The notes: generated by a model from the letters alone, not told the origin. A stretch of 64,000 nucleotides of DNA from Candidatus Roseilinea sp. (GCA_025998955.1 AP024676.1:682001-746000); one strand, 5' to 3'; positions 1 to 8,979 are shown, counted from the first letter of the stretch. A program made the numbers and translations.

Positions 1-783
1 GCTGGTGACCAGAAACAATACGCCGGTAGAGCCATCTTTGTTTGTAAAGACTTGCTTGGCCAAAAGCAGCGGGAAGCTCACATCTTCCAGATACACTGGC
101 CGCACCGTGTTTGGTTCGATCACGACTTCATCCACACGCACGTAGATGCCGTGCCGCTTGTCGTCCGCGCTGAGCGCCACCTTGCGATTGGCCTTGAGCG
201 GCATGACAAACTCCTTCTTCAGCTTGTGTTTGACGAAATTCATGTTGTCGGCCGCGGCAAACCACACATCGTTGAGCACGTATTTGAAGGGAATCTGGTT
301 GATCACCGCTTGTTGCAGCATCATGCGGTAATACTCATTCTTGGTGATCGGACTTCGGCGCTTGGTCTTGCCACTCTTCTTGTCCACATACTGCTCGGTC
401 TTGGCGATCAAGCGAAACTCCACTGGCAACGACAGCCCCCGACTGGGCACGTGATACAGCGCCGTCATCAGGTTGATGCCTTTGATCACCTCGCCGCTGG
501 TGTGATCATAGTGCCAGCACACGATGTCGTTCTCGTCGCTGTAGGGTTTCTCGCTGATCGTGTCGTCCACGATCAGCACCCCATCCTCACTTTGAATCTG
601 CCGCACAAATCGCTTCGTCACCTGCCACAACGCCGCCCCGCCGCGCTGTTGGCCGCTCAGCCAGCGGGTGATTTGGTCATGGCTGACGCTCCCTTCGACC
701 ACTTGACCCAACCCGGTTGCCGTGGCCTGTCCAAACGTGCACAACAGATAATCGCTATACAGGTCAAGCAAGTCTTGTGTCAT
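1..783 (-). CDS. DDE transposase, 3' end cut by the window edge
   Basis: The reading frame stays open from an ATG at 783 to the window edge (261 codons), so the C-terminus is missing. The protein begins MTQDLLDLYSDYLL and has the pattern of IS701/IS4-type DDE transposases: VLIVDDTISEKPY (candidate first catalytic Asp at residue 73 or 74), then CWHYDH and KGINLMTALYH, and YVLNDVWFAA with a second Asp near residue 172. The expected catalytic Glu would lie beyond position 1. A short inverted repeat at 802-822, just upstream of the start, may belong to the element end. The gene ends only about 50 bp from the stop of the neighbouring secreted-protein gene, as expected for insertion into a short intergenic gap. 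The family assignment is by motif recall. Confidence 0.8.
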   Translation of the reverse strand, partial: MTQDLLDLYSDYLLCTFGQATATGLGQVVEGSVSHDQITRWLSGQQRGGAALWQVTKRFVRQIQSEDGVLIVDDTISEKPYSDENDIVCWHYDHTSGEVIKGINLMTALYHVPSRGLSLPVEFRLIAKTEQYVDKKSGKTKRRSPITKNEYYRMMLQQAVINQIPFKYVLNDVWFAAADNMNFVKHKLKKEFVMPLKANRKVALSADDKRHGIYVRVDEVVIEPNTVRPVYLEDVSFPLLLAKQVFTNKDGSTGVLFLVTS

Positions 784-801
784 GTCGCCATTCTATGGTC
801 G

Positions 802-822
802 CGCAGTCAGTTCGCGACTGCG
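802..822. repeat. Inverted repeat beside the transposase gene
   Basis: Arms CGCAGTC (802-808) and GACTGCG (816-822) are perfectly complementary around a 7-nt loop. They lie 19 bp upstream of the transposase start and just after the stop of the next gene. It could be part of the insertion-sequence terminus or a small terminator; there is no T-run on either side, so I favour the first. Confidence 0.35.
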
Positions 823-831
823 TAACGTGAG

Positions 832-1662
832 TTACTTTAGGCTCACCCGAACCGGCGGCGTGACGTTCGATGCGGAGCAGCCCGCGTCCGTGCCGTCGCC
901 GCTCACGGTGCACACGCGGTAGAGGTAATCGCCGGCGCTCACGTTCGCGTCGGTGCACACGTAGAGGGTGCGACTGGTAATGGGTAGGGAACAGGTGCGC
1001 ACCATGCGCCAGGCCGCGCCGTTGTTGCTCGACCGTTCCACGAGGAACGCTCCATCGAAGCGCACGTCGGTGAACAACCAGCTCAGACTGACCGAGCGCG
1101 TGTCCGTGAACGTGTTGGTCGTCGCGCGCAAGGCGCACGGCATTTGTGTGGGCGGATAGTCCACGCGCACCACGCCTCGGGCGGAGCCGCGTCCGGTCAC
1201 CGTGTTCACCGTAATCTTCCATGCGCTGACGCGGTTGACATCGGATGGGAAGGCCGCATAGCTTACCCACAGCGGCACGGCGTTGCTCGCGGATCCGGTG
1301 ATGGAGACGTAGGGCGCATCACGGTCGGATCCGATTAGTGCGAGCTGTAACTTGTCGGCTTTTGGGCCGCTTCCCGTTGAGCTCGTCCATGGCCGGATGT
1401 ATGCTTGGATACAACCTGGCGTGGTGACCTTGAATTCGAATGTCTTCGCGGCGCCTGCCTGTGCAGGCAGCTCGAAAGCGAAGTCAACAGATGTGGCCGC
1501 CGATGCGGCTACGCTTTGGTTCGTCGGGGCCAGCATCATGGTCAAGCCCAGCGCGGCTGCCGTCATGGCGCACGCGGTCATATACTTCATTTGACAAGTC
1601 CACTGTGCCATCGCTTTATTGTCGCCACGCGCATAAAAAATCTGCAACATTTCTGTGTTCAT
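832..1662 (-). CDS. Secreted protein of unknown function, possible fibronectin-III-like fold
   Basis: I do not recognise a named family. The 276-residue product has a hydrophobic stretch after a basic start (MKYMTACAMTAAALGLTMM, beginning at residue 25) followed by an Ala-rich cleavage region, so the true start may be the internal ATG at 1590 and the protein is probably exported. The mature part is beta-rich and Ser/Thr-rich. Its last 90 residues (SVSLSWLFTDVRFDGAFLVERSSNNGA... YRVCTVSGDG) look like a fibronectin type III module, with FLVERS and YLYRV at the usual strand positions. Cysteines near residues 224, 236, 250 and 258 could pair outside the cell. No clear ribosome site precedes any candidate start. 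It stands alone, next to the transposase. Confidence 0.6.
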   Translation of the reverse strand: MNTEMLQIFYARGDNKAMAQWTCQMKYMTACAMTAAALGLTMMLAPTNQSVAASAATSVDFAFELPAQAGAAKTFEFKVTTPGCIQAYIRPWTSSTGSGPKADKLQLALIGSDRDAPYVSITGSASNAVPLWVSYAAFPSDVNRVSAWKITVNTVTGRGSARGVVRVDYPPTQMPCALRATTNTFTDTRSVSLSWLFTDVRFDGAFLVERSSNNGAAWRMVRTCSLPITSRTLYVCTDANVSAGDYLYRVCTVSGDGTDAGCSASNVTPPVRVSLK

Positions 1663-1869
1663 TCTCGCCGGCCTGCTTCCCCCAACACAAACAGACAGGC
1701 CGAACGCGAACGAACGAAGACGGTTTTCGATGTTTAGGGCCGTTGCGCATGTGCAAGTGCGGTCAACGGCGTAAACAGCGATATTTTGCCTGACTTAGCT
1801 TAGAAGTCAAAGTGAATCGGTCTAAGTACGCGAAGTGGCAAGATTGACAAAGCTTTTGCCCCGATCCCT

Positions 1870-2895
1870 TCAAGACGACACCGGCAGAAACTGGTCGGCC
1901 AGCATCTGTGCCCATTGCTCGTTGGCATGCCGGGTGCGGCCGGCGTTGTGTGGCGTGTGCACCACGTTGTGCCGACCCAGCAACGGATCGTCCAGCGGCA
2001 ACGGCTCGACGTCGAACACATCGGCAGCTAGCGCGACTTCGTCGTTCAGCACGCGCGCGCGGATGGCGGCCATGTCACAGATTGCCGCGCGCGTCACGAG
2101 CACGATCAGGCAGCCGCGCGGGAGCGAATAGATGTGCTCGCGCGTGATCAAGCCTCGTGTGCCATCGGTGAGCGGCAGCATAGGCGCGAAAATCTCAGCG
2201 TCGTGCAACAGTTGGTCGAGGTAAAAGACACGCCGCGCGCCGCTGCGGTGGAAGCAGGGTTCGCTGGCGTAAGGATCCCAGGCGGCCACGTCCGCACCGA
2301 GCATCTTGACGAAGCTGGCGTAACGACTGCCGATGTTGCCGGCGCCGACGATGCGCACGCGCTTGCCGGCGACGACGCCGTTGGCGAAGCGCGCATCGTC
2401 GCCGTACTGGTGGCCGCGCTGGCCGGGCGCGCCTCGTCCGCCGGGTGGCTGATAGTTCCATACGTCGTGGCTGCGCATCATCTCGGCGTAGGTCTGCGGG
2501 ATCCGCCGCAGCGCGCATAGCGTGAGCGCCAGAGCGAACTCGGCAACGCTTTGACCCCAAAATCCCTCGCTTCGGTGCGCATAGGTTCGCACGCCGTGCG
2601 CGGCCAGGACCGCCTTCAGTTCGGGATCTTCGTTGGCACCATACTCGCGCAGGATCGCTGCCTCGCGTAGCATCGGCATGCGCTGTATGGTTTCGGGCGT
2701 GACGCGCACGTTCAACGAGATCAGGCGCTCGACCGTCGCTAGGTCGAGCACGAGCTCGTGTAACGGCTGATCATCACCGTGTTGCAGGCGAATGAATCGC
2801 AGCGGGCCTTGTTTCTGCCAGAGCGCGCCGAGATGATCGGCAGCGAAGGGCCATACGGCATCGAAAGTGGGGTGGACGACGATCAGGCTGCTCAT
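1870..2895 (-). CDS. D-2-hydroxyacid dehydrogenase family protein
   Basis: NAD(P)-dependent oxidoreductase of the D-isomer-specific 2-hydroxyacid dehydrogenase family (341 aa, usual length). The nucleotide-binding loop GAGNIG is at residues 184-189. The catalytic set is visible: Arg269 in VTRA, Glu297 in VFDVEPLP, and His316 in HTPHNAGR. The substrate cannot be told from sequence; relatives reduce 2-keto acids or oxidise 2-hydroxy acids. It lies outside the long minus-strand sugar operon, separated by the plus-strand binding-protein/deacetylase gene, so a role in sugar-acid catabolism is only possible. The first ATG at 2895 fits the N-terminus of the family. Confidence 0.85.
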   Translation of the reverse strand: MSSLIVVHPTFDAVWPFAADHLGALWQKQGPLRFIRLQHGDDQPLHELVLDLATVERLISLNVRVTPETIQRMPMLREAAILREYGANEDPELKAVLAAHGVRTYAHRSEGFWGQSVAEFALALTLCALRRIPQTYAEMMRSHDVWNYQPPGGRGAPGQRGHQYGDDARFANGVVAGKRVRIVGAGNIGSRYASFVKMLGADVAAWDPYASEPCFHRSGARRVFYLDQLLHDAEIFAPMLPLTDGTRGLITREHIYSLPRGCLIVLVTRAAICDMAAIRARVLNDEVALAADVFDVEPLPLDDPLLGRHNVVHTPHNAGRTRHANEQWAQMLADQFLPVSS

Positions 2896-3071
2896 CGGGT
2901 GGTTTTTACTTGAGGTAGAGCATTCGACTGCGTATGTTGTAAACCAGACGCGTGCGAATGCAAATAGTGGCTATCAGTTAGCAGCGTTCGGTGTGGGTGC
3001 AGGCTTATACCATCCATTTAGATGATTTAGATCTAGGTAGCGAGTTAGGTGATACACTTAGTCTTCGCTGC

Positions 3072-4514
3072 ATGATTCAACGCTTGATCCCCTGCTGTTC
3101 ATCTGTCGCTATGACCGTTGCTGTGGTGGTAGCTCTCGCGCTCGCTGCGTGCGCCGTCCCGCCGGCGCCTCCCACGCGTGCGCCTCGACCAGCCATCAGG
3201 ATCGGCACGAAGGACTTCGCTGAGCAGTTCATCCTGGGCGAAATGTATGCCTTGCTGCTGGAGAATGCCGGCTTTCGCGTCGAGCGCAAATTCGATCTGG
3301 GACCGACCGATGTGGCGCACGCAGCCCTGCTGAGCGGCGAGATAGACCTCTATCCTGAATACACCGGCACCGGCCTGCTTACTGTGCTGCAGGCTGCGCC
3401 CCCCATCAGGAGCAACAACGATGCTGCCAAGGTCTTCGATGCCGTGGCCAAAGGCTATCGCGATCGCTTCGACTTGGTCTGGCTCGCGCCCGCGCCGGCG
3501 AACAACACGCAGGCCGTCGCCATGACGAAGGCGGTTGCGACCCGTCTGCGGATCGTCACGTTATCGGACTTCGTTGCTCGAGCGAGAGAACAGGCACTAC
3601 AGGGGCGGCAGTTGATCCTCGCCGGTCCTCCAGAGTTTCTCCAGCGAGAAGATGGTCTGCCCGGCCTACGGCGCGCCTATGGCGACTTCGAGGTGGACTT
3701 TCGCCCCGTTGCTGCTGCCGAGCGCTATCGTTTGCTGGTGACGGGCGAGGTGGATGCCGTCGTCGCATTCGGCACCGACGGTGAACTGGGCGGTTTCGAC
3801 CTCGCGACGCTGATTGATGAGAAGGGGTTCTTCCCGCCATACAACGTCGCGCCGGTCGTGCGCGGCGATGTGCTCCGGCGCAATCCGCAGATTGGGAATG
3901 TGCTCAACGCCCTTGCACCGCGCTTGAACGGAGGCGTCATGCGCGAGATGAACTTTGCGGTGACGAACAAGGGCGTGGCGCCGCAGGACGTCGCTCGACG
4001 GTTTCTGGTCGGCGAGGGATTGATCCCTGGCCCGCGTGAAGAACGCGTGGTGAACTACGTGGGTTCGTATCGCATCACCGCGCGGGATGGCGTACAGCGC
4101 ATCAAGGGTCAGGCTACCGTCGCGCTCAAGCCAGGTGGCGCAGCAGCCGTGACTTGGGTGGCCTTCGTCACGGATACGCTTCAAACGACCACTGGCCGAG
4201 GTCAATGGACGCCGCTAGGCAACACCGTGATGTTGACCATCACCGAGTCGGCCCAGGGACCATTGCAACTCCCGGTGATTGCCCGGTTGACCTTCGACGA
4301 GCACTTCGTCGTCTCGATCGAGGTGATGAACGATCCAACCGGTCAGACCGAGTACGCTTATCTCATCGTCAGCGGCGACCGGAACCCAGCCATCCGCGAG
4401 CTGCATGAGCGTCTGGCGCGTATCTCCTGGTTGAATTTCACCGACCCCGGCCCCAGCGGCGACGTATACGGCGAGGCGACACGCCAGGCCGTCGTCACCT
4501 TCCAGGCGTCGTAG
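3072..4514 (+). CDS. Lipoprotein with OpuAC-type substrate-binding domain and truncated peptidoglycan-binding domain
   Basis: The start at 3072 gives a lipoprotein signal (MIQRLIPCC..., lipobox LALAAC with Cys27). From about residue 42 (IRIGTKDFAEQFILGEMYA) to about 320 it matches the glycine-betaine/choline/proline ABC-type binding domain (OpuAC/OsmF), including DLYPEYTGTGL and NVAPVVRGDVL. A spacer follows, then the first half of a PG_binding_1 repeat (IRELHERLARISWLNF... GEATRQAVVTFQAS). The frame stops at TAG (4512-4514) in mid-domain, and the same frame continues directly with NLLPTGIVDAETWLAL, which is the second half of that repeat. A CAG codon would restore the typical FQASQNLLPTG. 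So this is the N-terminal part of one gene interrupted by a nonsense codon. No transporter genes flank it, so it is probably not an osmoprotectant porter component. Confidence 0.8.
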   Translation: MIQRLIPCCSSVAMTVAVVVALALAACAVPPAPPTRAPRPAIRIGTKDFAEQFILGEMYALLLENAGFRVERKFDLGPTDVAHAALLSGEIDLYPEYTGTGLLTVLQAAPPIRSNNDAAKVFDAVAKGYRDRFDLVWLAPAPANNTQAVAMTKAVATRLRIVTLSDFVARAREQALQGRQLILAGPPEFLQREDGLPGLRRAYGDFEVDFRPVAAAERYRLLVTGEVDAVVAFGTDGELGGFDLATLIDEKGFFPPYNVAPVVRGDVLRRNPQIGNVLNALAPRLNGGVMREMNFAVTNKGVAPQDVARRFLVGEGLIPGPREERVVNYVGSYRITARDGVQRIKGQATVALKPGGAAAVTWVAFVTDTLQTTTGRGQWTPLGNTVMLTITESAQGPLQLPVIARLTFDEHFVVSIEVMNDPTGQTEYAYLIVSGDRNPAIRELHERLARISWLNFTDPGPSGDVYGEATRQAVVTFQAS

Positions 4515-4520
4515 AATCTG

Positions 4521-5582
4521 TTGCCAACCGGCATCGTGGATGCCGAAACCTGGCTGGCGCTTGGTAATCCCGTGCCACCCAGCGGTGTAAATGTGCCGCT
4601 GCCGGCGCCAACGTACGAGCCGCCTGCCACACCGACGTCCAGCGGCTTTACACGTTCGCTGCGCGGCCAAGGCCGGACGCGCCCGCTGCTGCGCCCCGCT
4701 GCTGCCCATCCGTCCCAGGCCTGTACGCCGATGATCACTATCGGAGATGCGGCGACCAATCTGCGCCAGTCGCCTACCACCAACTCGCCGGCGCTCATCG
4801 TGATCCCGGCAGGCACGGCGATGGAGGGCACCGGCGTGAACAACGACCGCACTTGGTATCGCGTCAACTACTTCGGCACAATCGGCTGGGTGTTCGCCGA
4901 ACTCGTCATTGCGGAGTGTGTGCAAGACTTGCAGGTGGTTGACGAGCCTATCCCTGCGCCCGTGCAGCCGGCTCAGCCTCAGCCACCGCAGCCGGGCGGT
5001 ATGGTGCTTTATCTGAGCTTCGACGATGGCCCGCATCCGACCTGGACGCCGCAGATTCTCGATGTGTTGCAGCAGAGCAGTGCCAAGGCCACCTTCTTCC
5101 AGATCGGCCAGCAGATCGGTGCATTGGGCGATGTCATGCAGCAGCTCATCGCGGCGGGCATGGGCGTCGGCAATCACACCTGGAGTCATCCTTCACTGGA
5201 CGGCATCGCGCGCGATGAATTCATCGCTCAATTGACGCGTACACACGATGCCCAGGTTGTCGCCGGCGCGCCAGAATCCCCGAGCCTGTGGTGCATGCGC
5301 CCACCGTATGGTGCGACCGACGCCAACACGCGTCCCTGGGCACAGGAACTCGGCTACACCACTGTGCTGTGGACGATAGACCCGCAGGATTGGGCGCTGC
5401 CCGGCACACAGCAGATCATTGACCATATCCTTACGCACGCCCAACCCGGCGCGATTCTGCTCTCACACGATGGCGGCGGCAATCGTTCGCAGACGGTGGA
5501 CGCTTATCGCGTTGCGCTGCCGCAGCTCGCGGCGCAGGGCTATCGCTTCGAAGCGATCACATGCGCGCGAACGGGGCCCTGA
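4521..5582 (+). CDS. SH3b plus NodB-type polysaccharide deacetylase, C-terminal part of the interrupted gene
   Basis: Same frame as the upstream lipoprotein. In this fragment, residues 1-16 finish the peptidoglycan-binding repeat. Residues 71-131 form a bacterial SH3 domain (ATNLRQSPTTNSPALIVIPAGT... WYRVNYFGTIGWV). A Pro/Gln linker (145-160) leads to a NodB deacetylase domain with all family motifs: SFDDG (166-170), metal-binding His219 and His223 in GNHTWSH, RPPYG (260-264), DPQDW and LLSHDGGG. Relatives remove N-acetyl groups from peptidoglycan or chitin-like glycans outside the cell. On its own the fragment has no export signal and only a TTG near its start, so it would be useless unless translated through the amber codon. 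The intact gene would be 3072-5582. Confidence 0.8.
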   Translation: MPTGIVDAETWLALGNPVPPSGVNVPLPAPTYEPPATPTSSGFTRSLRGQGRTRPLLRPAAAHPSQACTPMITIGDAATNLRQSPTTNSPALIVIPAGTAMEGTGVNNDRTWYRVNYFGTIGWVFAELVIAECVQDLQVVDEPIPAPVQPAQPQPPQPGGMVLYLSFDDGPHPTWTPQILDVLQQSSAKATFFQIGQQIGALGDVMQQLIAAGMGVGNHTWSHPSLDGIARDEFIAQLTRTHDAQVVAGAPESPSLWCMRPPYGATDANTRPWAQELGYTTVLWTIDPQDWALPGTQQIIDHILTHAQPGAILLSHDGGGNRSQTVDAYRVALPQLAAQGYRFEAITCARTGP

Positions 5583-5586
5583 GCGC

Positions 5587-7035
5587 CTATTGCCCAGACA
5601 GGGCATTGTGCCGGAGCAGGTCATATGCTTGCGCCAGCGCATCCGACCCGCCCACATTGCCGGGGAAGACGATGTAGATAACGCCGGGGAAGCGGCTTTC
5701 GGAACCCAGACGCCACACCGGCACGCCGGGCAGCAACTGGCCGAGCACCATCGCTCGCCTGACGTCCAGCCCCTTCGTCGCAACGTCGCTCGATGTAATG
5801 CCACCTTTGGCCAGCACGTAGCGCGGCTGGACGGCGATGCCGCGCACGATGGCGACCAGGCTATCCGACACGCGCCGGCCGATGGCGAGGTTGGCCGTCG
5901 CGTCGCTGCTGCTGATGAGCCTACGACTGGTGTAAATCACGACGTCATGGCCTGAGGTGAGCAGCGCCTCTGCGGCCTGTGCGCAGCGCGTGATTTCGCC
6001 CGATCTGGCGGCGTCGTCCAGCAGCGCTGCGACGTTCACCTCGATGGCGTTCACGCTGCATCGCATGAGCGCATCGAGCTGCCCGGACGTCCTGGGCACG
6101 TACGAGCCGACGATAATTAGCCCGCCCGCGCTCGAACTTCGGAAGCCTTTGGAGCTTTCGAGATCTCGCGCTGTCAATAGCGGCTTCGGCGCGATGCCGG
6201 CTCGCGCCCGCGCAAATGACGCGGCGGTGCGATACAAAAAGCGGCTGCCTGCAGCTTCGGCCATCAAGCAAGCCAATGCCATCACTTCGAGATCGCGCTC
6301 GCTTGCGGCGTTGACGATGCATGCGTCGCCGGGTTGCACTGCCCTCAGCCGGTCGCACACCCGCTCCGGCCCGTTGATGCGGATGTCCTCGATAGAAATG
6401 CTCATGACGTCGCCTGCGCGGATCGCGCTGCGCGTTTTCTCCTCTACCCATGCGCGCAGGTTCGAAGCGTGATAGCCGAACGCCGCGTCACGGGCGAATT
6501 CGGTCTCGCCTGCCGGCACCAGGTCGTCACCGTAGGCCACGTAATGCACATCGTTGATCGTGTAGCGCCCACCGGCCAGGAAGGCGGGGATGAGGAGGTA
6601 GGGAGGATGGCGTGTGGCGTCGTGCGTATCGCGTATCGCGTCTGCCAGCGAATCCACTTCGCCGGGGAAGTGCCCGCGGAGCGTGCTGTCGCTCCGACTG
6701 ATGACCGCGAATGCGCGTCCCACAGCACGGCCGGCGTCGCGCAGGTTCCGACCGATCTCTGCGTTCAGTGCCTGCGCCTCCGGCAGCGGCAGCGCGCGAG
6801 AGTTGGTGAGAATGTAAAAGGCAGGCAGATTATTCGATAGCTCGGCGCGCAGCGATTCCACCGACCATTCGGTCAGCACAGGGATGTCGTGCACGGTTTG
6901 TGTGCCGGTGGGGTCGTCGTCCAGCACAATCACTTTTTGTCCTGACCCGCGCAGCCGGCGCTGGATCTCCGGCAGCACGTCATGCGGCCATTCCGGCGGT
7001 AAGCGGGCGAGCAAGTCGTTTTTATTGACGGTCAT
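5587..7035 (-). CDS. oiaK: Four-carbon acid sugar kinase family (DUF1537), likely 3-oxo-isoapionate kinase type
   Basis: A 482-residue protein of the four-carbon acid sugar kinase family (OtnK, DtnK, OiaK). The N-terminal substrate domain shows VIVLDDDPTGTQTV (Asp39-Asp41), ILTNSRALP and ISRSDSTLRGHFPGE. The C-terminal nucleotide domain shows LIIVGSYVPRTSGQ and RYVLAKGGITSSDVATKGL. Family members phosphorylate 3-oxo-tetronates, D-threonate, or 3-oxo-isoapionate. The OiaK choice rests on context: apsD-, apnL- and apnO-like genes lie upstream on the same strand. It is the last gene of the minus-strand run, 9 bp after the epimerase gene. If the substrate is 3-oxo-isoapionate, the phosphorylated product would need a RuBisCO-like enzyme that is not in this window. 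Confidence 0.65.
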   Translation of the reverse strand: MTVNKNDLLARLPPEWPHDVLPEIQRRLRGSGQKVIVLDDDPTGTQTVHDIPVLTEWSVESLRAELSNNLPAFYILTNSRALPLPEAQALNAEIGRNLRDAGRAVGRAFAVISRSDSTLRGHFPGEVDSLADAIRDTHDATRHPPYLLIPAFLAGGRYTINDVHYVAYGDDLVPAGETEFARDAAFGYHASNLRAWVEEKTRSAIRAGDVMSISIEDIRINGPERVCDRLRAVQPGDACIVNAASERDLEVMALACLMAEAAGSRFLYRTAASFARARAGIAPKPLLTARDLESSKGFRSSSAGGLIIVGSYVPRTSGQLDALMRCSVNAIEVNVAALLDDAARSGEITRCAQAAEALLTSGHDVVIYTSRRLISSSDATANLAIGRRVSDSLVAIVRGIAVQPRYVLAKGGITSSDVATKGLDVRRAMVLGQLLPGVPVWRLGSESRFPGVIYIVFPGNVGGSDALAQAYDLLRHNALSGQ

Positions 7036-7044
7036 CCCTGCCTT

Positions 7045-8109
7045 TCATGGATGGGCATGCGCCGCTGCGTAGTCGCGCTTCAAGTGCGCACAGGCTTGCT
7101 CCCAGGCGGCAATCAATCGGTCATCGAACGGATCTTCATCGCTATTCCCCGCGCCTCCGTTCGCGTCGAGCCAGTCGGCCATCCGCTTCGCGCCTTCTTC
7201 CCATCTGATTGTGTAGCGGAAGCCCAGGTCGCGTCGTGCCGCCGCGTTGTCGAAGATGTTGTTGAACTGAAAGTTGGTGAGCGTCCAATGCACCGGGTCG
7301 GCAAGAGTCTGGCTAGGTAGCAACTGCGCCAAGACCTCGGTGGGAATATGCACCAGCGTCGGCTCCGGCGCGCCGATGGCACGCGCTACGGTTTGGTGAT
7401 GTTGGTTCCAGGTGAGGAATTCCTCGCCCGTGACGTGGTAGCTTTTGCCGAAGGCTACCGGACTTCCTGCTGCGTTGACGAAGGCGCGCGCCACATCCTC
7501 GGCGTGACACGAGCACCACAGCGATTGGCCGTCACCGTGAACGACGATCGGCCTGCCTTTGCGCAGGCGATCCAGATAGGTGCGCCCGCTGCGCAACGAG
7601 CCGAGGAAGTTGGAACCTTCGGCGTATGTCGCAGCCGGTCGGATGATGGTAACGTTCAAATCGCCGCGAGCGTGGGCAGCCTCGAAGATCGCTTCACATT
7701 CGACTTTGTCGGCGGCATAGGCATTCCTGCCGAACTTGGGCGCGTCTTCACGATAGGGCAAGGTGCCGTTGGGGTGTGGATGGGCGTACACGTCCACCGT
7801 GCTGCAGAAGACGAAGTGTCCGCAGCGCCCTCTAAATGCGTGCACGGCACTTTGTGCTTCCTCCGGGCGATAACAGATCATGTCTACGACGCAATCCCAG
7901 TCGCTGGCCTCGGCCATCTGTCGCTCGAATGCTGCAAAGTCTTTCCGGTCGCCGGCGATGGTCTTCACCTCGCCGGCAAACTGCACGCCGCCGAAGCCGG
8001 TCGTGTGCCGCCCGCGGTTGAAGTGCCACACGTCGTCGCCGCGCGCCAGGAGTTGCCGGGTGATCTGCGTGCTGATGAGCCCTGTGCCGCCGATGATGAG
8101 GATTTTCAT
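7045..8109 (-). CDS. NAD-dependent epimerase/dehydratase family protein
   Basis: Extended short-chain dehydrogenase of 354 aa with the Rossmann motif GGTGLIS (residues 7-13) and FVFCSTVDVYAHPHPNG in the active-site strand. A Tyr-x-x-x-Lys pair is visible as AYAADKVECEA. C-terminal features (VHGDGQSLWCSCHAEDVARAFVNA, ITGEE-like YHVTGEEFLTW) match nucleoside-diphosphate-sugar epimerase relatives. In carbohydrate operons such proteins often act on sugar or sugar-acid dehydrogenation rather than NDP-sugars. It sits between the MBL-fold hydrolase gene (12 bp gap) and the DUF1537 kinase gene (9 bp gap), so co-transcription is very likely. Substrate unknown. Confidence 0.75.
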   Translation of the reverse strand: MKILIIGGTGLISTQITRQLLARGDDVWHFNRGRHTTGFGGVQFAGEVKTIAGDRKDFAAFERQMAEASDWDCVVDMICYRPEEAQSAVHAFRGRCGHFVFCSTVDVYAHPHPNGTLPYREDAPKFGRNAYAADKVECEAIFEAAHARGDLNVTIIRPAATYAEGSNFLGSLRSGRTYLDRLRKGRPIVVHGDGQSLWCSCHAEDVARAFVNAAGSPVAFGKSYHVTGEEFLTWNQHHQTVARAIGAPEPTLVHIPTEVLAQLLPSQTLADPVHWTLTNFQFNNIFDNAAARRDLGFRYTIRWEEGAKRMADWLDANGGAGNSDEDPFDDRLIAAWEQACAHLKRDYAAAHAHP

Positions 8110-8121
8110 CTTCTCGATAGA

Positions 8122-8898
8122 TTACTTGACCTCGAACCATTCCCCAGGCTTCAACACGTGCGACTCCGGCGTGCTCTCGCCGCGCTTTCTCGCTTCGGCC
8201 AAGGCGATGTGGAACTCGCTGAGGTCGCGCGCTGCGTCGGGGTGGTTCGGATCGCAGTAGTGACAAGGGAACACCGTCTCCAGCCCCAGCCATCGCGCTG
8301 CCAGCGCCGCTTCGTACGGGCTCATCTCGCCGGTCAGAAATTCGCCTGCGCCCGGCACGCGTGATGCAATCTCCCACGGTTCGGTGACGCCCACGCAGCC
8401 GACGGTCGGCCGGTGCAGTTCGGCGATCAGCTTCAGGTCGCTGAAGATCGCCGTATCGCCATAGTGATAGAAGCGGCAGTCGTCCAGATAGACCACGAAC
8501 GACATAGGCACGCCGCTGGCGAAGCTGCCGTCCGGCATTTGGAGCTGCGACCAATGGTGGCACTCGACCGGATACACCTTGACGTCGGCGACGCGCACGG
8601 CAATGCTCCACGTCGTAGCGCGCACCTGCTCGGTGGGGATGCCTTTGGCGATCAGATAGTTCTTGATCTCGCCGCCGCAGATCACCGGCGCGCGATAGCG
8701 CTTGGCGATTCGCTCCGTGTCGCCGAAGTGATCCCAGGCGGCATGAGATACGAGGATGAGATCTACCCGTTCTAGTTCGTCGTGTTTGATCGGGCTGGCC
8801 GGGTTGTCATCCAGGAATGGGTCGATCAGGATGTGCTTGCCGTCGCCGGTGACGATCTCATACGCAGCCACGCCGAAGAAGCGAATGCGTGTTCCCAT
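8122..8898 (-). CDS. MBL-fold metal-dependent hydrolase (UlaG-like)
   Basis: The start at 8898 (MGTRIRFFGVAAYEIV) fits the family; an in-frame extension to 8970 would be encoded by a repeat array and is unlikely. The 258-residue product has the metallo-beta-lactamase fold pattern: DPFLDDNPASPI, then SHAAWDHFGD (metal site His-x-x-x-Asp-His), CHHWSQL, FYHYGDTAIF and FPCHYCDPN. UlaG-type enzymes open sugar-acid lactones, and others of this group are general metal hydrolases. In the operon it follows a 2-hydroxyacid dehydrogenase gene and precedes an epimerase gene. A lactonase role would duplicate the ApnL-like enzyme; this is not resolved from sequence. Confidence 0.75.
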   Translation of the reverse strand: MGTRIRFFGVAAYEIVTGDGKHILIDPFLDDNPASPIKHDELERVDLILVSHAAWDHFGDTERIAKRYRAPVICGGEIKNYLIAKGIPTEQVRATTWSIAVRVADVKVYPVECHHWSQLQMPDGSFASGVPMSFVVYLDDCRFYHYGDTAIFSDLKLIAELHRPTVGCVGVTEPWEIASRVPGAGEFLTGEMSPYEAALAARWLGLETVFPCHYCDPNHPDAARDLSEFHIALAEARKRGESTPESHVLKPGEWFEVK

Positions 8899-8910
8899 GT
8901 GTCTGATTTG

Positions 8911-8979
8911 ACCACGAAGACATCGGGGGCACGAAGGCAGTGGTGAAAGAAAGACTTCGTGCCTTCGCACCCTCGTGGT
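8911..8979. repeat. Short tandem repeat pair as inverted arms (9-bp units)
   Basis: Left arm around 8911-8940 has units of the form ACCACGAAG / GGCACGAAGG; the right arm 8955-8979 carries the complement (CTTCGTGCCTTCG, CTCGTGGT). The two arms can pair into a long imperfect hairpin between the dehydrogenase stop and the MBL gene start. The same unit family recurs at 19385-19553. Confidence 0.7.

Noticed and set aside
52..825. Plus-strand open frame at the left edge
   Set aside because: It is the reverse of a clear minus-strand transposase; the plus-strand product is His-rich and shows no recognisable domain.
4512..4514. Pyrrolysine at the in-frame TAG
   Set aside because: The gene is not a methylamine methyltransferase, the residue position would simply be a Gln in the domain consensus, and no pyl genes are seen. 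A nonsense mutation or error is simpler.
8122..8970. Longer start for the MBL-fold protein at 8970
   Set aside because: The extra 24 residues are encoded by a repeat array and the family starts at MGTRIRFFG; 8898 is the better start.
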